A DNA stretch of 64,000 nucleotides from Eublepharis macularius (Eukaryota > Chordata > Lepidosauria > Squamata > Eublepharidae), in NCBI RefSeq assembly GCF_028583425.1, contig NC_072791.1, positions 9,629,868 to 9,693,867 of the forward strand, written 5' to 3'. The notes below the pieces were generated by a model. The model was not told where the DNA came from. It saw only the letters and a program-made list of their open reading frames with translations, and searched no databases. This document shows positions 39,066 to 50,595 of the stretch, in pieces. The translations under genes and the position numbers were made by a program. The stretch's first letter is position 1. Each line of letters opens with the position of its first letter.

Positions 39066-39370
39066 TAGAGATGGGCATGAACCAGGAAAACGGTGGTTCG
39101 TTGAAGTTCGTGGTTCATAGTGTTTGGTTCGTAAATACGTTACTTCCAGGGCAGCAAGAGGTCTGCAGAAAGCCCATCCTCCCATTGCCTAGGAAACTGA
39201 TTGATCGGCACCAGGCTGACTGCAGTGGCAAACCAAAAAACGAATAAATGAACCAGCCCCAAAATGGCTGCTGTTAGTCAAAAATGCCCTCCGACCACCG
39301 GTTCGTGAAACAAAAAATGGCCCAATTTGTGACAAACTTTGGTTCGTTTTTCATTTTGTGCCCACCTCTA
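39066..39370. mobile_element. Short hAT-type element (TAGAGATGGGCA family), copy 2
   Basis: The left end is tagagatgggcatgaacc and the right end is ttttgtgcccacctcta. The interior has cgttgaagttcgtggttc and ggttcgtttttcattttg. The 8-bp duplication is not convincing (gtgcccac / gtgtttaa). Confidence 0.7.
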
Positions 39371-39554
39371 GTGTTTAATAACAATGTTTAATAACAAAGT
39401 TCGTGCCCTCTAGCAGTAACCACATCACAGACACGGAGCTATAGACTCAGATATAGCCAGAACATCAAAAAGACAAAGGTTAATAGTTCCGGGGGTGGGG
39501 GGGCTCTCTTTCTCGCCTACAACTTGTAAACATTTGTGGCTGCATCCAGCCAGT

Positions 39555-39785
39555 GAACATGTATTTATTTACTTCATTTATACCCCACTAGACTGAAACG
39601 GGCTTACAATCCTCTCCCCCTCCATTTTATTCTCACAAAACAACCCTGTGAGGTAGGTTAGGCTGAGGGGAAATGACTGGTGCAAGGTCACCCAGCAAAC
39701 TTCCATGGTGGAGTGAGAATTCGAACTTGGGCCTCTGAAGATCCTAGTCTGACACTCTAACCAATATACAATGCTGTCTCTCAAC
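39555..39785 (-). mobile_element. MIR/CORE-like SINE (antisense)
   Basis: ccctccattttattctcac, aaccctgtgaggtaggttagg, gaattcgaacttgggcctct and cactctaaccaatatacaat. Confidence 0.85.
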
Positions 39786-40029
39786 ATATGAGTCAGACAA
39801 CAAGTTCATAGAGTCCATTCCTACCCACACTGATTAGCAGGGGGTGTCTAAGTAAAACATATTTTTTGGCCCCAGTATCCAAAATGCTGGTGTTACTAGG
39901 GCTTAAATGGGGAAACCTGTGGGCAAAGCATGGCTTCTTCCAGGAACGGGCCAACAGGTATCTATCTCTGGACCCAGCGTCCCTATTCATTATGTTTGTA
40001 ATCCTGTGCGTACGCTTTGGTTTTAATTC

Positions 40030-40325
40030 TACCTCTATTTACTCTGCTGCTAATTTTATTATTTAATCCTCAGCCTGTTGTTCTCCTTTTAAAAAAATTC
40101 TCCACTATGCTTTCATGATTGAAGATGCTGTTTTATTACCCGCTGCTGTTTTAATAAGACGCTATGCTCCCCACCGATGCTAATTCACCTTTTATACTGG
40201 TTTTTCTCTGTTTTATTGGAACATTTAAAAGATATGCAAGTGTGTGTTCAAAGATGGCTGTGAGCCACCTCAGGTGGTTTTTAATGGACAGAGTGGATTA
40301 TAAATACATTGTAAATAAATAAATC
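40030..40325 (+). mobile_element. LINE 3' end (CR1/L2 type)
   Basis: gatggctgtgagccacctcagg and gtggattataaatacattg, then a (TAAA)n tail, form a LINE 3' terminus. Another sense 3' end, with ttagccgccctgagcccg and ggagggcggggcataaatat, follows at 40640-40835. Confidence 0.75.
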
Positions 40326-40849
40326 TTGTAAGGGAGGTCAGCGTGTTTATCCCCACATAGCACATGGAGAGCTAACAGTGTTTGATATTGCCCTGGAGAA
40401 CAACCCTAAAGAGAGAGGTGCTCCTCCGATATTACTTACTCCACGGATGAAAAATTATTTTATTATTCGGAAGTCGGCCGCATCCACATTTCCTCAACTA
40501 AGGATCTAGAACTGGATTAATCACAGTAAGAGGCGGATGGGTGAAGTTGTATAAGTTAAGTCAACTGACTGCGGACTGAGCCATTGGATTGTGGGCAGTA
40601 AATTATTGGCCCTTTGAATTAATGTAGAGTTGCACGGCTTGAAATTATTGTGAATGATATATATATTGTTAGTATTCTGTATTCTAGTTTTCTACATTGT
40701 GCTATATTGAGTTTTAAATATTGTTTTTAGATAGCTGTGGGTGATTTTAATGTGTTATGCTTCCTTGTTGTTAGCCGCCCTGAGCCCGTTCGTGGGGAGG
40801 GCGGGGCATAAATATGATAAATAAATAAATATAAATGCATAGCCCAAAT

Positions 40850-41240
40850 ATTCCTCCCTATGCTGTATTTTATTTATTGAAATATTTATAGCTCGCCTTT
40901 CTCCAAGGACTCGAGGTGGCTTACAAAAGGTGGGAAAAAAATGAAATCAACATCCAAATGCAACCACGCACATAAACAATCCGAACTGCCCCCCAAACAC
41001 AGGCAAAACCCTATAGCCATCTACCATTTCAGTACAGACACTAAAGTTGGAGCGCTGAAATAGGACATCATTACAGGCCCCCGTAATAGAAATGACAGTG
41101 AAATCTATTCCAACGTATTGGTCCTATCACTGAAAATGCCCTTGCTTGAGTGATCCAACTAGCGAGAGGGCACGTTTAGGATGCAATTGCTCGAGGACCA
41201 CAATTGGTACATTTATTTTATTTTATTATTATTATTTATA
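40850..41240 (-). mobile_element. L2-like LINE (antisense)
   Basis: The inverted tail and 3' end (tttattgaaatatttatagc, tcgcctttctccaaggac) lead into decayed antisense coding sequence. Confidence 0.65.
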
Positions 41241-42095
41241 AGATATTATTTATAAGACATTATTTATAGTCTACCTTTCTCATTGAGACTTCTGACAGAT
41301 TATGCAGTATGGCTTAGAGCCAAAACAATACGAGACGCCTGACGTGTGGAAGACACGCATCAGTTTCCCACAAGGTTCCACAGGAAGTGTAGTGAGAAAG
41401 AACCTCTGCCAGGGAGAAGAGGGAGAGAATCGCTCTTCTCCCTGGCAGAGGTTTTTTCTCTAGGCGTCCCATCTTGTCCGCTCGGCTCCCTCTCGCCACT
41501 GCTGGATCCCCTTGCTCCCCTAAAAGCACTCCATAGCCAGAGCGAACCTAGTGTGTGGATGGCAGCGAGAGGGAGCCGATTGCGCCGGCAGTGGTCAGAG
41601 GAAGCTAGCAGCGGTGATTGGCTCCTTGTCCCTCTTGCCCCCACTAGTGTGCTCCTCTTGCTCCCCTAAATGCACTCAGCAGCCAGAGGGAGTTGAGCGC
41701 GCTGGCAGTGGCAGGAGGGACAAGGAGCCTATCACTGCTGCCAGCTCCCTCTGACTGCCGCCCACACACACACTCAGCTCCCTCTGGCTGTGGAATGCTT
41801 TTAGGGGAGCAAGAAAAACATGCGGCGGCAAGAAGGAGCCAAGCAGACTAGACAAGACACCTAGAGAAAGAATTGCTGCCAGGGAGAAGAGGGATTCTTC
41901 TGTCCCTCTTCTCCCCGGCAGAGGTTCTTTCTCACTACACTTCCCATGAAACCTTTTGAGAAACCAACACGTGTCCGCCACACGTCAGGCGTCTCATCTT
42001 TTTTGGCTCTTAGTACAGTCAATTTCAAGCACATTTCAATAAACAACGTAGTAGGGTATATAAATGCAAATATGTAAGATTTAAAACATATTGGG
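41240..42095 (-). mobile_element. L2-like LINE 3' region, split by a TIR element
   Basis: gtctacctttctcattgagac before and gtacagtcaatttcaagcac after the insertion are contiguous in the copy at 21680-21740. The interruption is 41317-42009. Confidence 0.8.
41317..42009. mobile_element. Harbinger-like TIR element with 3-bp duplication
   Basis: 693 bp. The left end is gagccaaaacaatacgagac and the right end, inverted, gagccaaaaaagatgagac; both continue with gcctgacgtgtgg. Flanked by TTA (41314-41316 and 42010-42012). Inside are nested inverted copies of cctctgccagggagaagag and several diverged agcgagagggagccga-like units. No transposase frame. The 3-bp TTA duplication suits PIF/Harbinger. Confidence 0.85.
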
Positions 42096-43530
42096 GTCTG
42101 TTAGACATAGGGGTCCCAGACCATAATCCAGATTCATTGCTTTTTATTATGTCCCCTTTGAGCAGGACACATCATATTTTCCCCTCTGTATTTCGGCATT
42201 TGTTTATTAAAATATTTATGCCTCGGTTTTACCATTGGCTCAAGGTAGCGCCTCTTAAGAGAGATATACTACATAGAAATAAAACCTCTGTCAACTTATC
42301 TATAACCTTCTTTTCTTTAAGCTTGGCCGCCAAGTTCCTTCATCCTCATGCGATTTGCCCTCTTAGACCTTTTAATGGTTGTTGGCTTTGGTTTTAAACT
42401 GGCTTTAATTGTATCACGTGTTTTGCACAAGCCGCCTGGTTGAAAGGCTGCCAGGGAACACAACGGCCAACCACCCTCTAATTCTTTTGAACAGCATCGT
42501 CGTCATTCTTGAATTGCTGGGGGCCAGAAAGGAACATGGAATTTCAAGCGTGGCTCGCCATTTCTGAATAGTCAGCAAACCATGCTGCAATTTCCCTGGC
42601 ACTCGTTGACCATAAATTGTAAAAACTCTGGAATTGTTGCACGAAATCACCTCAGCCTCTTGCAACCAGAAGTATTCAGGCCAAGTTCTCAATGAGGCGA
42701 CAAATCGGAGTTTGGGCTGTGGCATCTCAGAGTACAGGCAAGGAGCAGACATGATGGAACTCACCTCCATCCCCCCAAAAAATCCCCTTCAAAACACTCT
42801 TCAGATAGAAAATCAGCATGTCAGGAAAAGCGAGTGTGGAGTAGCTAGTCCTTTAGGTGCAGGGATTTTTTTCTTTTTTTTGTACGGAGAAACATTCTGC
42901 CCTGTGGTAGTAAACCTGCCTCTGGGGCAGCCACTGGGACTCACATGATGGGTTATTTCCCTCTTCCACCTCTCTCTGCCAAAGGCACCTCACTCCTATG
43001 CACAGAAAACTAGCTCATCAAGGGAAAGGCTTTTCCCCTGATATGCTAGTTAACTACATGAAGGGGGATTTCTTTTGTCCTGTGCCCCCATCAGAATCTC
43101 AAAGACTGCTCTGAATTCTTTTAAGTTGTAAGAATGGTGTTATAACTAAAGGGGCTGAATCCTATGAACAACTTCCATGCGCACTAGCTCATCTCTGCCA
43201 TAGTGCACACTCCCTCTTCTGCTAAAACTCCTGTTGTACAAGATCAGTGGTTTTCGATCGGCAAATAGAAGTTTGAGCAGAAGAGGAAGTGTGCTCCATA
43301 GCAGAGGCCATCTAGCACACATGGAACTCACTCTTAGGAGCCAAGCTGATTTACGTTGAACACACGGTGCTCCTGTAAGGGAACTAGGGTGCCTTCTAAG
43401 GGCATTCCCCTCTTGGGGGCTTAGTATGCTGTCCAGATGCTTCGATGGCCCACTCAACACCTTCTCAGTTAACCTCTGGATCCTTCACTACCCCACATCC
43501 CCTAGAGCTTTTGAACCCAGATGTCAGGAC
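42095..43530. other. Stretch with little recognised
   Basis: 42130-42400 may be a decayed LINE tail (aatatttatgcctcggttt). The rest is mixed, single-copy-looking, with no exon recognised. Confidence 0.4.
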
Positions 43531-43534
43531 ATTG

Positions 43535-43697
43535 GATTCTCCATTTTATCCTCCCAGCAGCCCTGCGAGGTAGGTTAGGCTGAGAGCGTATGACTGGCCT
43601 ATGGTCACCCAGTGAACTTCCATGGCAGAGTGGGGATTTGAACCTGGATCTCCTAGATCCTAGGATGACACTCTACCCACAATGCCACACTGGGTAA
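43535..43697 (-). mobile_element. MIR/CORE-like SINE (antisense)
   Basis: ttttatcctcccagcagccc, gcgaggtaggttaggctgag, gatttgaacctggatctcc and cactctacccacaatgccac. Confidence 0.85.
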
Positions 43698-43724
43698 AAT
43701 GGTGGCTAGGAGAATGTTAAGCTG

Positions 43725-46344
43725 TAGGGGTGTGCAAAGGCACACCGTTTCGGGTTTCTCGTTTCAGGTTTACCCGAAACGAGAATCCGTTTCGGATACA
43801 GCAAAACCTGAAATGGCTAGCCGTTTCGGGTTTAGCAGTTCGGGTATTGTTTCGGGTTGTTTCGGGTTTTTCAATGGGAAAATGCCTCCGTCTTCCCGGA
43901 CGCCTGGGAGAGGCATTTTCCCACCAAATCAAGCCAAAATTGGTGGGGACCTTCCTTTAACTCCTCTCTAGCAACTCCCCAGGTTTCAGACCGATTGGAC
44001 TTTGGGGGGCCATGTTATGGCCCCCCAAACCAGGTCCCCCTATCCTCGCCCAAGAAAGGAAACGTGAACGTATTTTTAGCTTGCTGCTGCTAATATTCTT
44101 CATTATTTCCTATGGGGAAAAAATGAAGAGGCAGGCTTCCTTTGCCAGGGGTGGCATTTTGCATGCAAAATGCCCCCCAACCCTCAGGGGCCCTTCTCCC
44201 ACCTTTCCTCCCACCCCCCACCAAGGCTCAGCCTGCTCCCACTTGGCGGGGGGCATTTCATGGCCTCCCCAAGTAGGTGCTCTTTTCTCTACTACTTACA
44301 GCTGGGGGAGGCATGTCTTGCCAGGGGTGGCATTTTGCATGCAAAATGCCCCCCAACCCTCAGGGGCCCTTCTTCCACCTCTACTCCCACCCCCCACCAA
44401 GGCTCAGCCAGCTCCCACTTGGGGGGGCATTTCATGGCCTCCCCAAGTAGGTGCTCTCAGCCCCCAAAGTCCACCCCCTACAGCCCCACACAAACCCAAT
44501 TCCCCCCCAGCTGCCACACACAGACCCAAATCCCCACATTAGCCCCTCACAGACCCAAATCCACCCCAGCAGCCCTCCCCCCCATAACCCTAGGAACAGG
44601 CTGGCAAAGGCCAGCCCTCTCCCTTTGTTCCCTATGCTGGGAACTTCTAAACTCTCTTTCCCTGGGCAATTCTGCACAGCCCAGGGGTGCCACAATGGTG
44701 GGCACACTTCTGAGTGCCAGCTGGTCCCTGTGAAAGAGCACCTGAACCACAGACACCCTTCCTCAAGTTCCCCCACCACTTACAGAGATGGCTGGCCAGC
44801 CAGCCCCATTGTTCCCTATTATGGTAACCAACTGCACAACAAAGAATAAAACACGAACAACACAAAATAAAGTTTTTAAAAAATCATTTTCTCCCTTTCA
44901 AAGTACAAGTAGGCAAAGCATTATGACACATTACACCAGAAGTCCCCCACACAGAGAAATTAACACAACTCACTTAACATCAGAGAATCACAAAAACACA
45001 ATTCCTGTCAAAAACACTTTATTTCTTGAACAGCTTTAGGTTACACAGCAGGGGGGGCACACCAAAAGGCATTCCAGCATTCCACCTCACAAAAATAACA
45101 CAACTCACTTAACATCAGAGAATCACAAAAGCACAATTCCTGTCAAAAACACTTTATTTCTTGAACAGCTTTAGGTTACACAGCAGGGGGGCACACCAAA
45201 GGGCACGGCAGCAGTATCTTACACAAAAATAACACAACTCACTTCACATTAAAGAATCACCCCAAAAATTGCTGTCAAAAGCACTTTATTTCTTTAACTG
45301 CTTTAGGTTACACAGTAGGAAGGCACAACAGGGCATGAAAGCAGTGTACTACACAAAAAGAACACAACTCACTTCACATCAGAGAATCACCCAAACACAA
45401 TTGCTGTCAAAAACGGTGAAGTGGGTTGTATTATTTTGTGTAGTACACTGCTATCATGCCCTGTTGTGCCCTCCTACTGTGTAACCTAAAGCTGTTCAAG
45501 AAATAAAGTGTTTTTGACAGGAATTGTGTTTTTGTGATTCTCTGATGTTAAGTGAGTTGTGTTAATTTTTCTGTGTGGGGGACTGCTGGTGTAATGTGTC
45601 ATAATGCTTTGCCTACTTGTACTCTGAAAGGGAGAAAATATTTTTTAAAAAACTTTATTTTGTGTTGTTCATGTTTTATTCTTTGTTGTGCAGTTGGTTC
45701 CCATCATAGGGAACAATGGGGCTGGCTGGCCAGCCATCTCTGTAGGTGGTGGGGGAATTTGAGGGAGGGTGTCTGTGGTTCAGGTGCTCTTTCACAGGGA
45801 CCAGCTGGCACTCAGAAGTGTGCCCACCATTGTGGCACCCCTGGGCTGTGCAGAATTGCCCAGGGAAAGAGAGTTTAGAAGTTCCCAGCATAGGGAACTA
45901 TGCCACCCCTGGCAAGACAAGCCTGCCTCTTCATTTTTCCCCATAGGAAATAATGAAGAAGATTAGCAGCAGCAAGCTAAAAATACGTTCATGTTTCCTT
46001 TTTTTAGGCGAGGATAGGGGGACCTGGTTTGGGGGGGCCATAACATGGCCCCCCAAAGTCCAATCGGTCTGAAACTTGGGGGGTTGTTAGAGAGGCGTTA
46101 GAGGAAGGTACCCACCAATTTTGGCTTGATTCGGTGGGAAAATGCCTCCCCCAGGCGTCCGGGAAGACGGAGGCATTTTCCCATTGAAAAACCCGAAACA
46201 ACCCGAAACATTTCGGAAATCGCTGTTTCGGATTACCCGAAACGTTTCGGGTTTTCTGAAACGTTTCGGGAAAACCAGAATCAACCCGAAACAGGTTGTT
46301 TCGGGGTTTTTTCAGGTATCATATACCCGAATTGCACACCCCTA
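43725..46344. mobile_element. 2.6-kb palindromic hAT-type element
   Basis: The ends are taggggtgtgcaa and its inverse ttgcacacccct(a). A perfect 8-bp duplication TTAAGCTG flanks it (43717-43724, 46345-46352). Nearly the whole element is two inverted arms (about 43725-45373 and 45417-46344). The left arm is longer because it has a duplicated block (44150-44275 and 44325-44455) and about 3.5 tandem units of about 132 bp (44950-45400). The termini are rich in CCCGAAAC/GTTTCGGG. The long frames inside are proline-rich, follow the repeats and show no transposase motif. It depends on a transposase from elsewhere. Confidence 0.9.
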
Positions 46345-46854
46345 TTAAGCTGCTTTGAAGAGATGTAAAATTTTTGGAAAATGTATGGCTTGGAGCTGGT
46401 TCACTTAAGCCAATGCGAGAAAACTTGGTATGTTTAATAATAATCTTGGTTACCAAAAACGTTAAGAACAAAGAAAAGGGCTAACTAGATTTTATTTCTA
46501 AATTGACTTTTTATACAATTTTGGCATTTTAAGGACATCCACATATTTCTGCTTTATAAAATTTTATTTATTTGGGGTGGGGGAAATAAAGAGGTATGCA
46601 AGACATTGAAGCCATGACCAATAATCCTGCCTTCAGAGATTTCACAAGGCATCACTCCGCCATGAGGACTTGAAGCTTGATTTTTTTGCCCAAAATGAAA
46701 GCCAAAATCCAACAACTGCTCCTTGGTCTACTGACCCATTCAGTGGGACTGCCGGGTCTCCACGACCTCAGACACTCTGACCGAAGAGGCAAGATCAGCT
46801 ACTTTTGTCAGGTCTAGGGACAACTTGAGGATGCTTACCAGGTAAGCTGGCTCA

Positions 46855-47442
46855 GGGTGGAACTACACAAGATGAATGACACATGAATGCACTTACACGG
46901 TTTTCCCTGTTGCTCTCCTGTCCACTCACACAGCACGGCCATGCTGCACACATCTCGTTCTGGCTCAGGCTGGCACAAGTTTCTTCAGCGTTCCTCCATG
47001 ACGCGGGACGCTATCCCATCATGCAGCTCCACTTTACCAGGCATCCCTTTCCCCTCTTTCTTCCCCCTTGCCCTTCTCTCGGTCAGGAGATGGGCTGTAC
47101 TGATGATTTTGAGAAGGCTCCACCAGGCACACCCTCTTCCCCCTCCGCCTTTGCATTTCACTTCAGACCTCCCGCCAAGCATCGCTTTCCCCTCTTTCTC
47201 CCCCCCCCCTTCTCCCGGTCAAGAAATGGAAGCAGACCAAAGTGGCCGCTCTACAGCGGCGAATCGCTGATGCTGCCTGCAGATACTTGCCACCGTGATT
47301 ACACGTATAGCTCACAAGTGCACGGACTAGGGCTACAAGACACGCGCTCGCCTCGGAGAAGATGGACACGGGCGGGTAGGAACAGCCATGATTATATTCA
47401 CTCGCAAAGACAACGTGTCATTCGTCTCTTGTGGTTTGGCCC
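46855..47442. mobile_element. TIR element with 3-bp duplication, related to the GGGCCAAGC family
   Basis: 588 bp. The left end is gggtggaactacacaagatg and the right end, inverted, gggccaaaccacaagagacg; both continue aatgacac. Flanked by TCA on both sides (46852-46854, 47443-47445). Inside, two imperfect direct copies of cctttcccctctttcttcc lie about 160 bp apart. The 190-codon frame covering it is not recognised. Confidence 0.8.
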
Positions 47443-47808
47443 TCAGATTCTATAGCGCACACTCTCTGTTCACTAGACTATCTCCAAAATATTCTAGAAA
47501 AGCCCTGATAGTGGAGAAGTTTAGAATGATGGCAAAGAACGGGGATACATACATATGGAGAAAAGTTCACCTTCCCCACCTTTCTTCTGGCTCTTCACCT
47601 TAAGATTTAAAATTCCTTCCTAGAGGGAGCCAGAGAAGGATGCTTTGACTCTTGGGCTTCTAGAGACCTACAACAGCCAAGGTATCATCCAACAACAAAC
47701 AAGAGACTGAAGGATCCCTGACCCAATGATTTGAAGAATCCAGCCCCCCACCACCACACCCACCCTCAAAACAGCTCACATAAAATTTGTTTAGGGAAAA
47801 GTACCTGC
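47443..47808. other. Stretch with little recognised
   Basis: No exon or repeat family recognised. Confidence 0.4.
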
Positions 47809-47816
47809 ACTATCAC

Positions 47817-47992
47817 CAGGGCTTTTTTTCAGCAGGAACACAGTGGAACGGAGTTCCGGCACCTCTTAAAAATGGTCACATGGCTGGTGGCCCAACCCCC
47901 TAATCTCCAGACAGAGGGGAGTCTGGAGATCAGGGGGTGGGGCCACCAGCCACGTGACCATTTTCACCTCTTTTCCCAGAAAGAAAGCCCTG
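47817..47992. mobile_element. Non-autonomous hAT-type element (CAGGGCTTTTTTTC family), copy 2
   Basis: 176 bp with the ends cagggctttttttcagc and, inverted, cagggctttctttctgg. It has a perfect 8-bp duplication ACTATCAC (47809-47816, 47993-48000), which fixes the element ends and the hAT assignment. It is shorter than copies 1 and 3. Confidence 0.92.
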
Positions 47993-48039
47993 ACTATCAC
48001 CATATGTTTGTTGAGCCTAATCATAGGATGTATATCTGT

Positions 48040-48445
48040 AGATATATGATTTTAGTGTTTTTATCTTTTATATTCATATTTATTGCTGTAACCCACCCTG
48101 AGCCTGCTTGCGAGGGCGGGCTATAAATTCAATAAATAACAACAACAACAACAACAGCTTTAAAAAAAAACCCATTATTTCCATATTGCCTCTTCGTCTT
48201 TCTCAAGGCAGCTTCCAATTACAAGAATGTCACAATACAAAAAGAAGCCACTGGACATAAAAGGCACAAAAATTAAACCGTTAAAAAGCTGCTAAGATAA
48301 ACCCCCCCTAGTTTAAAATCCTAGGTAAGAAGATGTGTTTTGGCCTGGCTCCTAAAAAGAAAGCATAGCAGTCTAGGCACCAACCAAGCCTTGTTCCCCA
48401 ATTGACCAATGGTACCCTCAGCCTTCCCTGGATCGGGCCTTCACT
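48040..48445. mobile_element. Two LINE 3' pieces, sense then antisense
   Basis: 48080-48160 (sense): cccaccctgagcctgcttgcg and gggctataaattcaataaat with a (CAA)n tail. 48165-48440 (antisense): cttcgtctttctcaaggcag and taaaacgtgtttt-like remnants such as aagatgtgttttggcctgg. Confidence 0.75.
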
Positions 48446-48794
48446 CGTCTTCCAGTTGTTCTACTCATTTGTAATTGAATTCCTTCCAAGCAAATAAACA
48501 ATCTGCGCTCAGCCTACCCTTCCCCAACAGAACGCGGAAAGACTGCACCGTTTACCCTCTGAGGATCCGTTCCACTAGCAGCTGTTTTTTCCTCTTGGGC
48601 AAGGAGCCCTTCCCAACTCAAGAGGCTCTCCGACATCAAGAGAAGACTCCTTGTTCTGGCGGAAATTTCCACCAATCATGCAACTGACTGGCAAGATCCA
48701 ACTCGCTGCTCACATTTATGTGTGCACAACATTATTATGCTATATATAGAAGGGTGGATCCTACCTGTAGCTTATCATTCCACTGAGCAAAGTG

Positions 48795-50095
48795 TTTTTA
48801 TTTAGAGACTTAGAGCTTGAGGGTACCCTAAGGGTTATCTAGTCCAACCTCCTGTAAAATGCAGGCAATTCACAGTCACCGCCACCCTCCAATATGCCAG
48901 TGGACCCCCCCCACACACACACACACACTCAATGGCCAGAGGAAAGCAAAAACCACCAGGATCTCGGGCCAATCTGGCCTGGAGGAAAATTCTTTCCTGG
49001 TACCAAAGCAGCAAACAGCATTCCCCTGGGAACATAAGAAAGGGACACCAGAGCTGAGAACTGGCTCTTCCCTTCCTTCCCTCCCTCTCATGATCTGCAC
49101 AGGTTCACAGAATCAGCATTGCTGTCAGGTGGCCATCTAGCCTCTGCTTAAAACCCTCCAATGAAGGAGAGCCCACCACCTCCCGAGGAAGCCTGTTCCA
49201 CCGAGGGACCGCTCTGTCAGGAAATTCTTCCTGATGTTTAGCTGAAAACTCTTTTGATTTAATTTCAAGCCTTTGGTTCTGGTCCAACCTTCTGGGACGA
49301 CAGAAAACAACTCCGTGCCGTCCTCTATATGACATCTTCCAAGTACTTGAAGATGGTTATCATATCACCTCTCGGTCGTCTCCTCTCCAGGCTAAACATA
49401 CCGAGCTCCTTCAACCTTTCCTCATAGGACTTGGTCTCCAGACCCCTCACCATCTTCACTGCCCTCCTTTGGACCCGTTCCAGCTTGCCTACATCCTTCT
49501 TAAATGGTGGGTCCCAAAACTGTACATAGTACTCCAACTGAGGTCTAACATGAGCAGAGTAAAGCAAAACCATGACCTCATGTGATCTGGACACTATACT
49601 GTATTTGCCTTTTTAGCTACCATATCACACTGCTGACTCATGTTCAGTGTATGGTCTACTAGGACCCCTAGATCCTTTCTGCACATACTACTGCCAAGAC
49701 AAGTCTCCCCCATCCCATAATTATGCATTTGATTTTTCCTTTCTGAATGGAGAATTTTACATTTATTTCTGTTGACATTCATTTTGTTAGTTTTAGCCCA
49801 GTTTTCCAGGTTGCCAACATGGCCCTGAATCTTGCTTTTGTCTTCTTCTGTATTTGCTACCCCTCCCAATTTAGTATCATCAGCGAATTTAATGAGCATC
49901 CCCTCTATTCCTTCATCCAAGTCATATATAAAGATGTTGAACAAAACAGGGCCCGGACAGACCTCCAAGATGCTCCATTTTTCCCTCTTCTCCAAGAGGA
50001 TGAAGGACCATTGATAAGCACTCTTTGGATGTTATCTGTCAACCAGTTACAAGCATCAAGCAATAGCAGCATCCAAACCACATTTTCATTGCAAT
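48795..50095 (-). mobile_element. CR1 LINE, RT domain C-terminal part and 3' UTR
   Basis: The minus frame 49594-49995 encodes FIYDLDEGIEGMLIKFADD and TKLGGVANTEEDK (the FADD catalytic motif of the reverse transcriptase) and NKMNVNRNKCKILH. The frame 49325-49594 encodes [14 protein letters not shown] and [15 protein letters not shown]. The 3' UTR is at 48795-49320. It is the best preserved CR1 here, 5'-truncated and with at least one frame break between the two frames. Confidence 0.95.
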
Positions 50096-50373
50096 CCTAA
50101 GTATACATTCATGGGAACAAGGCCCATTAAATAGGCCTGAGGAGGGTTCTGAGTGGACCTGTTTAGGATTGCTTTCATGACCAACTTGTCAACGATATTT
50201 AAAAATGCTTACCCCATCTTCCCTTTAGGCTCAAGTCTAAAGGCTTCCTCCATTCTTAACGAAGCTTCTTCCAAATTGTAGCTCTTCTGCTGGAGCTACT
50301 TAAACTGGTGGAAGGCCCCTTAGGCTACTTAAGCTGGTGGAAGGCCCCTTAGGCTAGAGGAAGGCTACCCGGA

Positions 50374-50395
50374 GAATGGATGGATGGATGGATGC
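50374..50395. repeat. (GGAT)n simple repeat
   Basis: Five GGAT/ATGG units. Confidence 0.85.
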
Positions 50396-50595
50396 ACCTC
50401 AATTTTTCTAGACAGCCAGTTTGGTGTAGTGGTGAAGAGTTAAGAGCGTGGGACTCTAATCTGGAGAACTGGGTTTGATTCCCCACTCCTCTGCTTAAAG
50501 CAGCTGGGTGACCTTGGGTCAGTCACAGCTCTCTCAGAGCTCTCTCAGCCCCACCCACCTCACAGGGTGTTTGTTGTGGGGATAATAATAACATA

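Noticed and set aside
39066-39425. 8-bp duplication for the second TAGAGATGGGCA element
   Set aside because: The flanks gtgcccac and gtgtttaa agree too poorly to claim.
44012-44849. Proline-rich frames of 176, 187 and 132 codons
   Set aside because: They lie within the arms of the palindromic hAT-type element and follow its C-rich repeats; no transposase or other domain is seen.
46883-47455. 190-codon plus-strand frame
   Set aside because: It coincides with a TIR element (46855-47442) and runs through its right end into flanking sequence; no domain.
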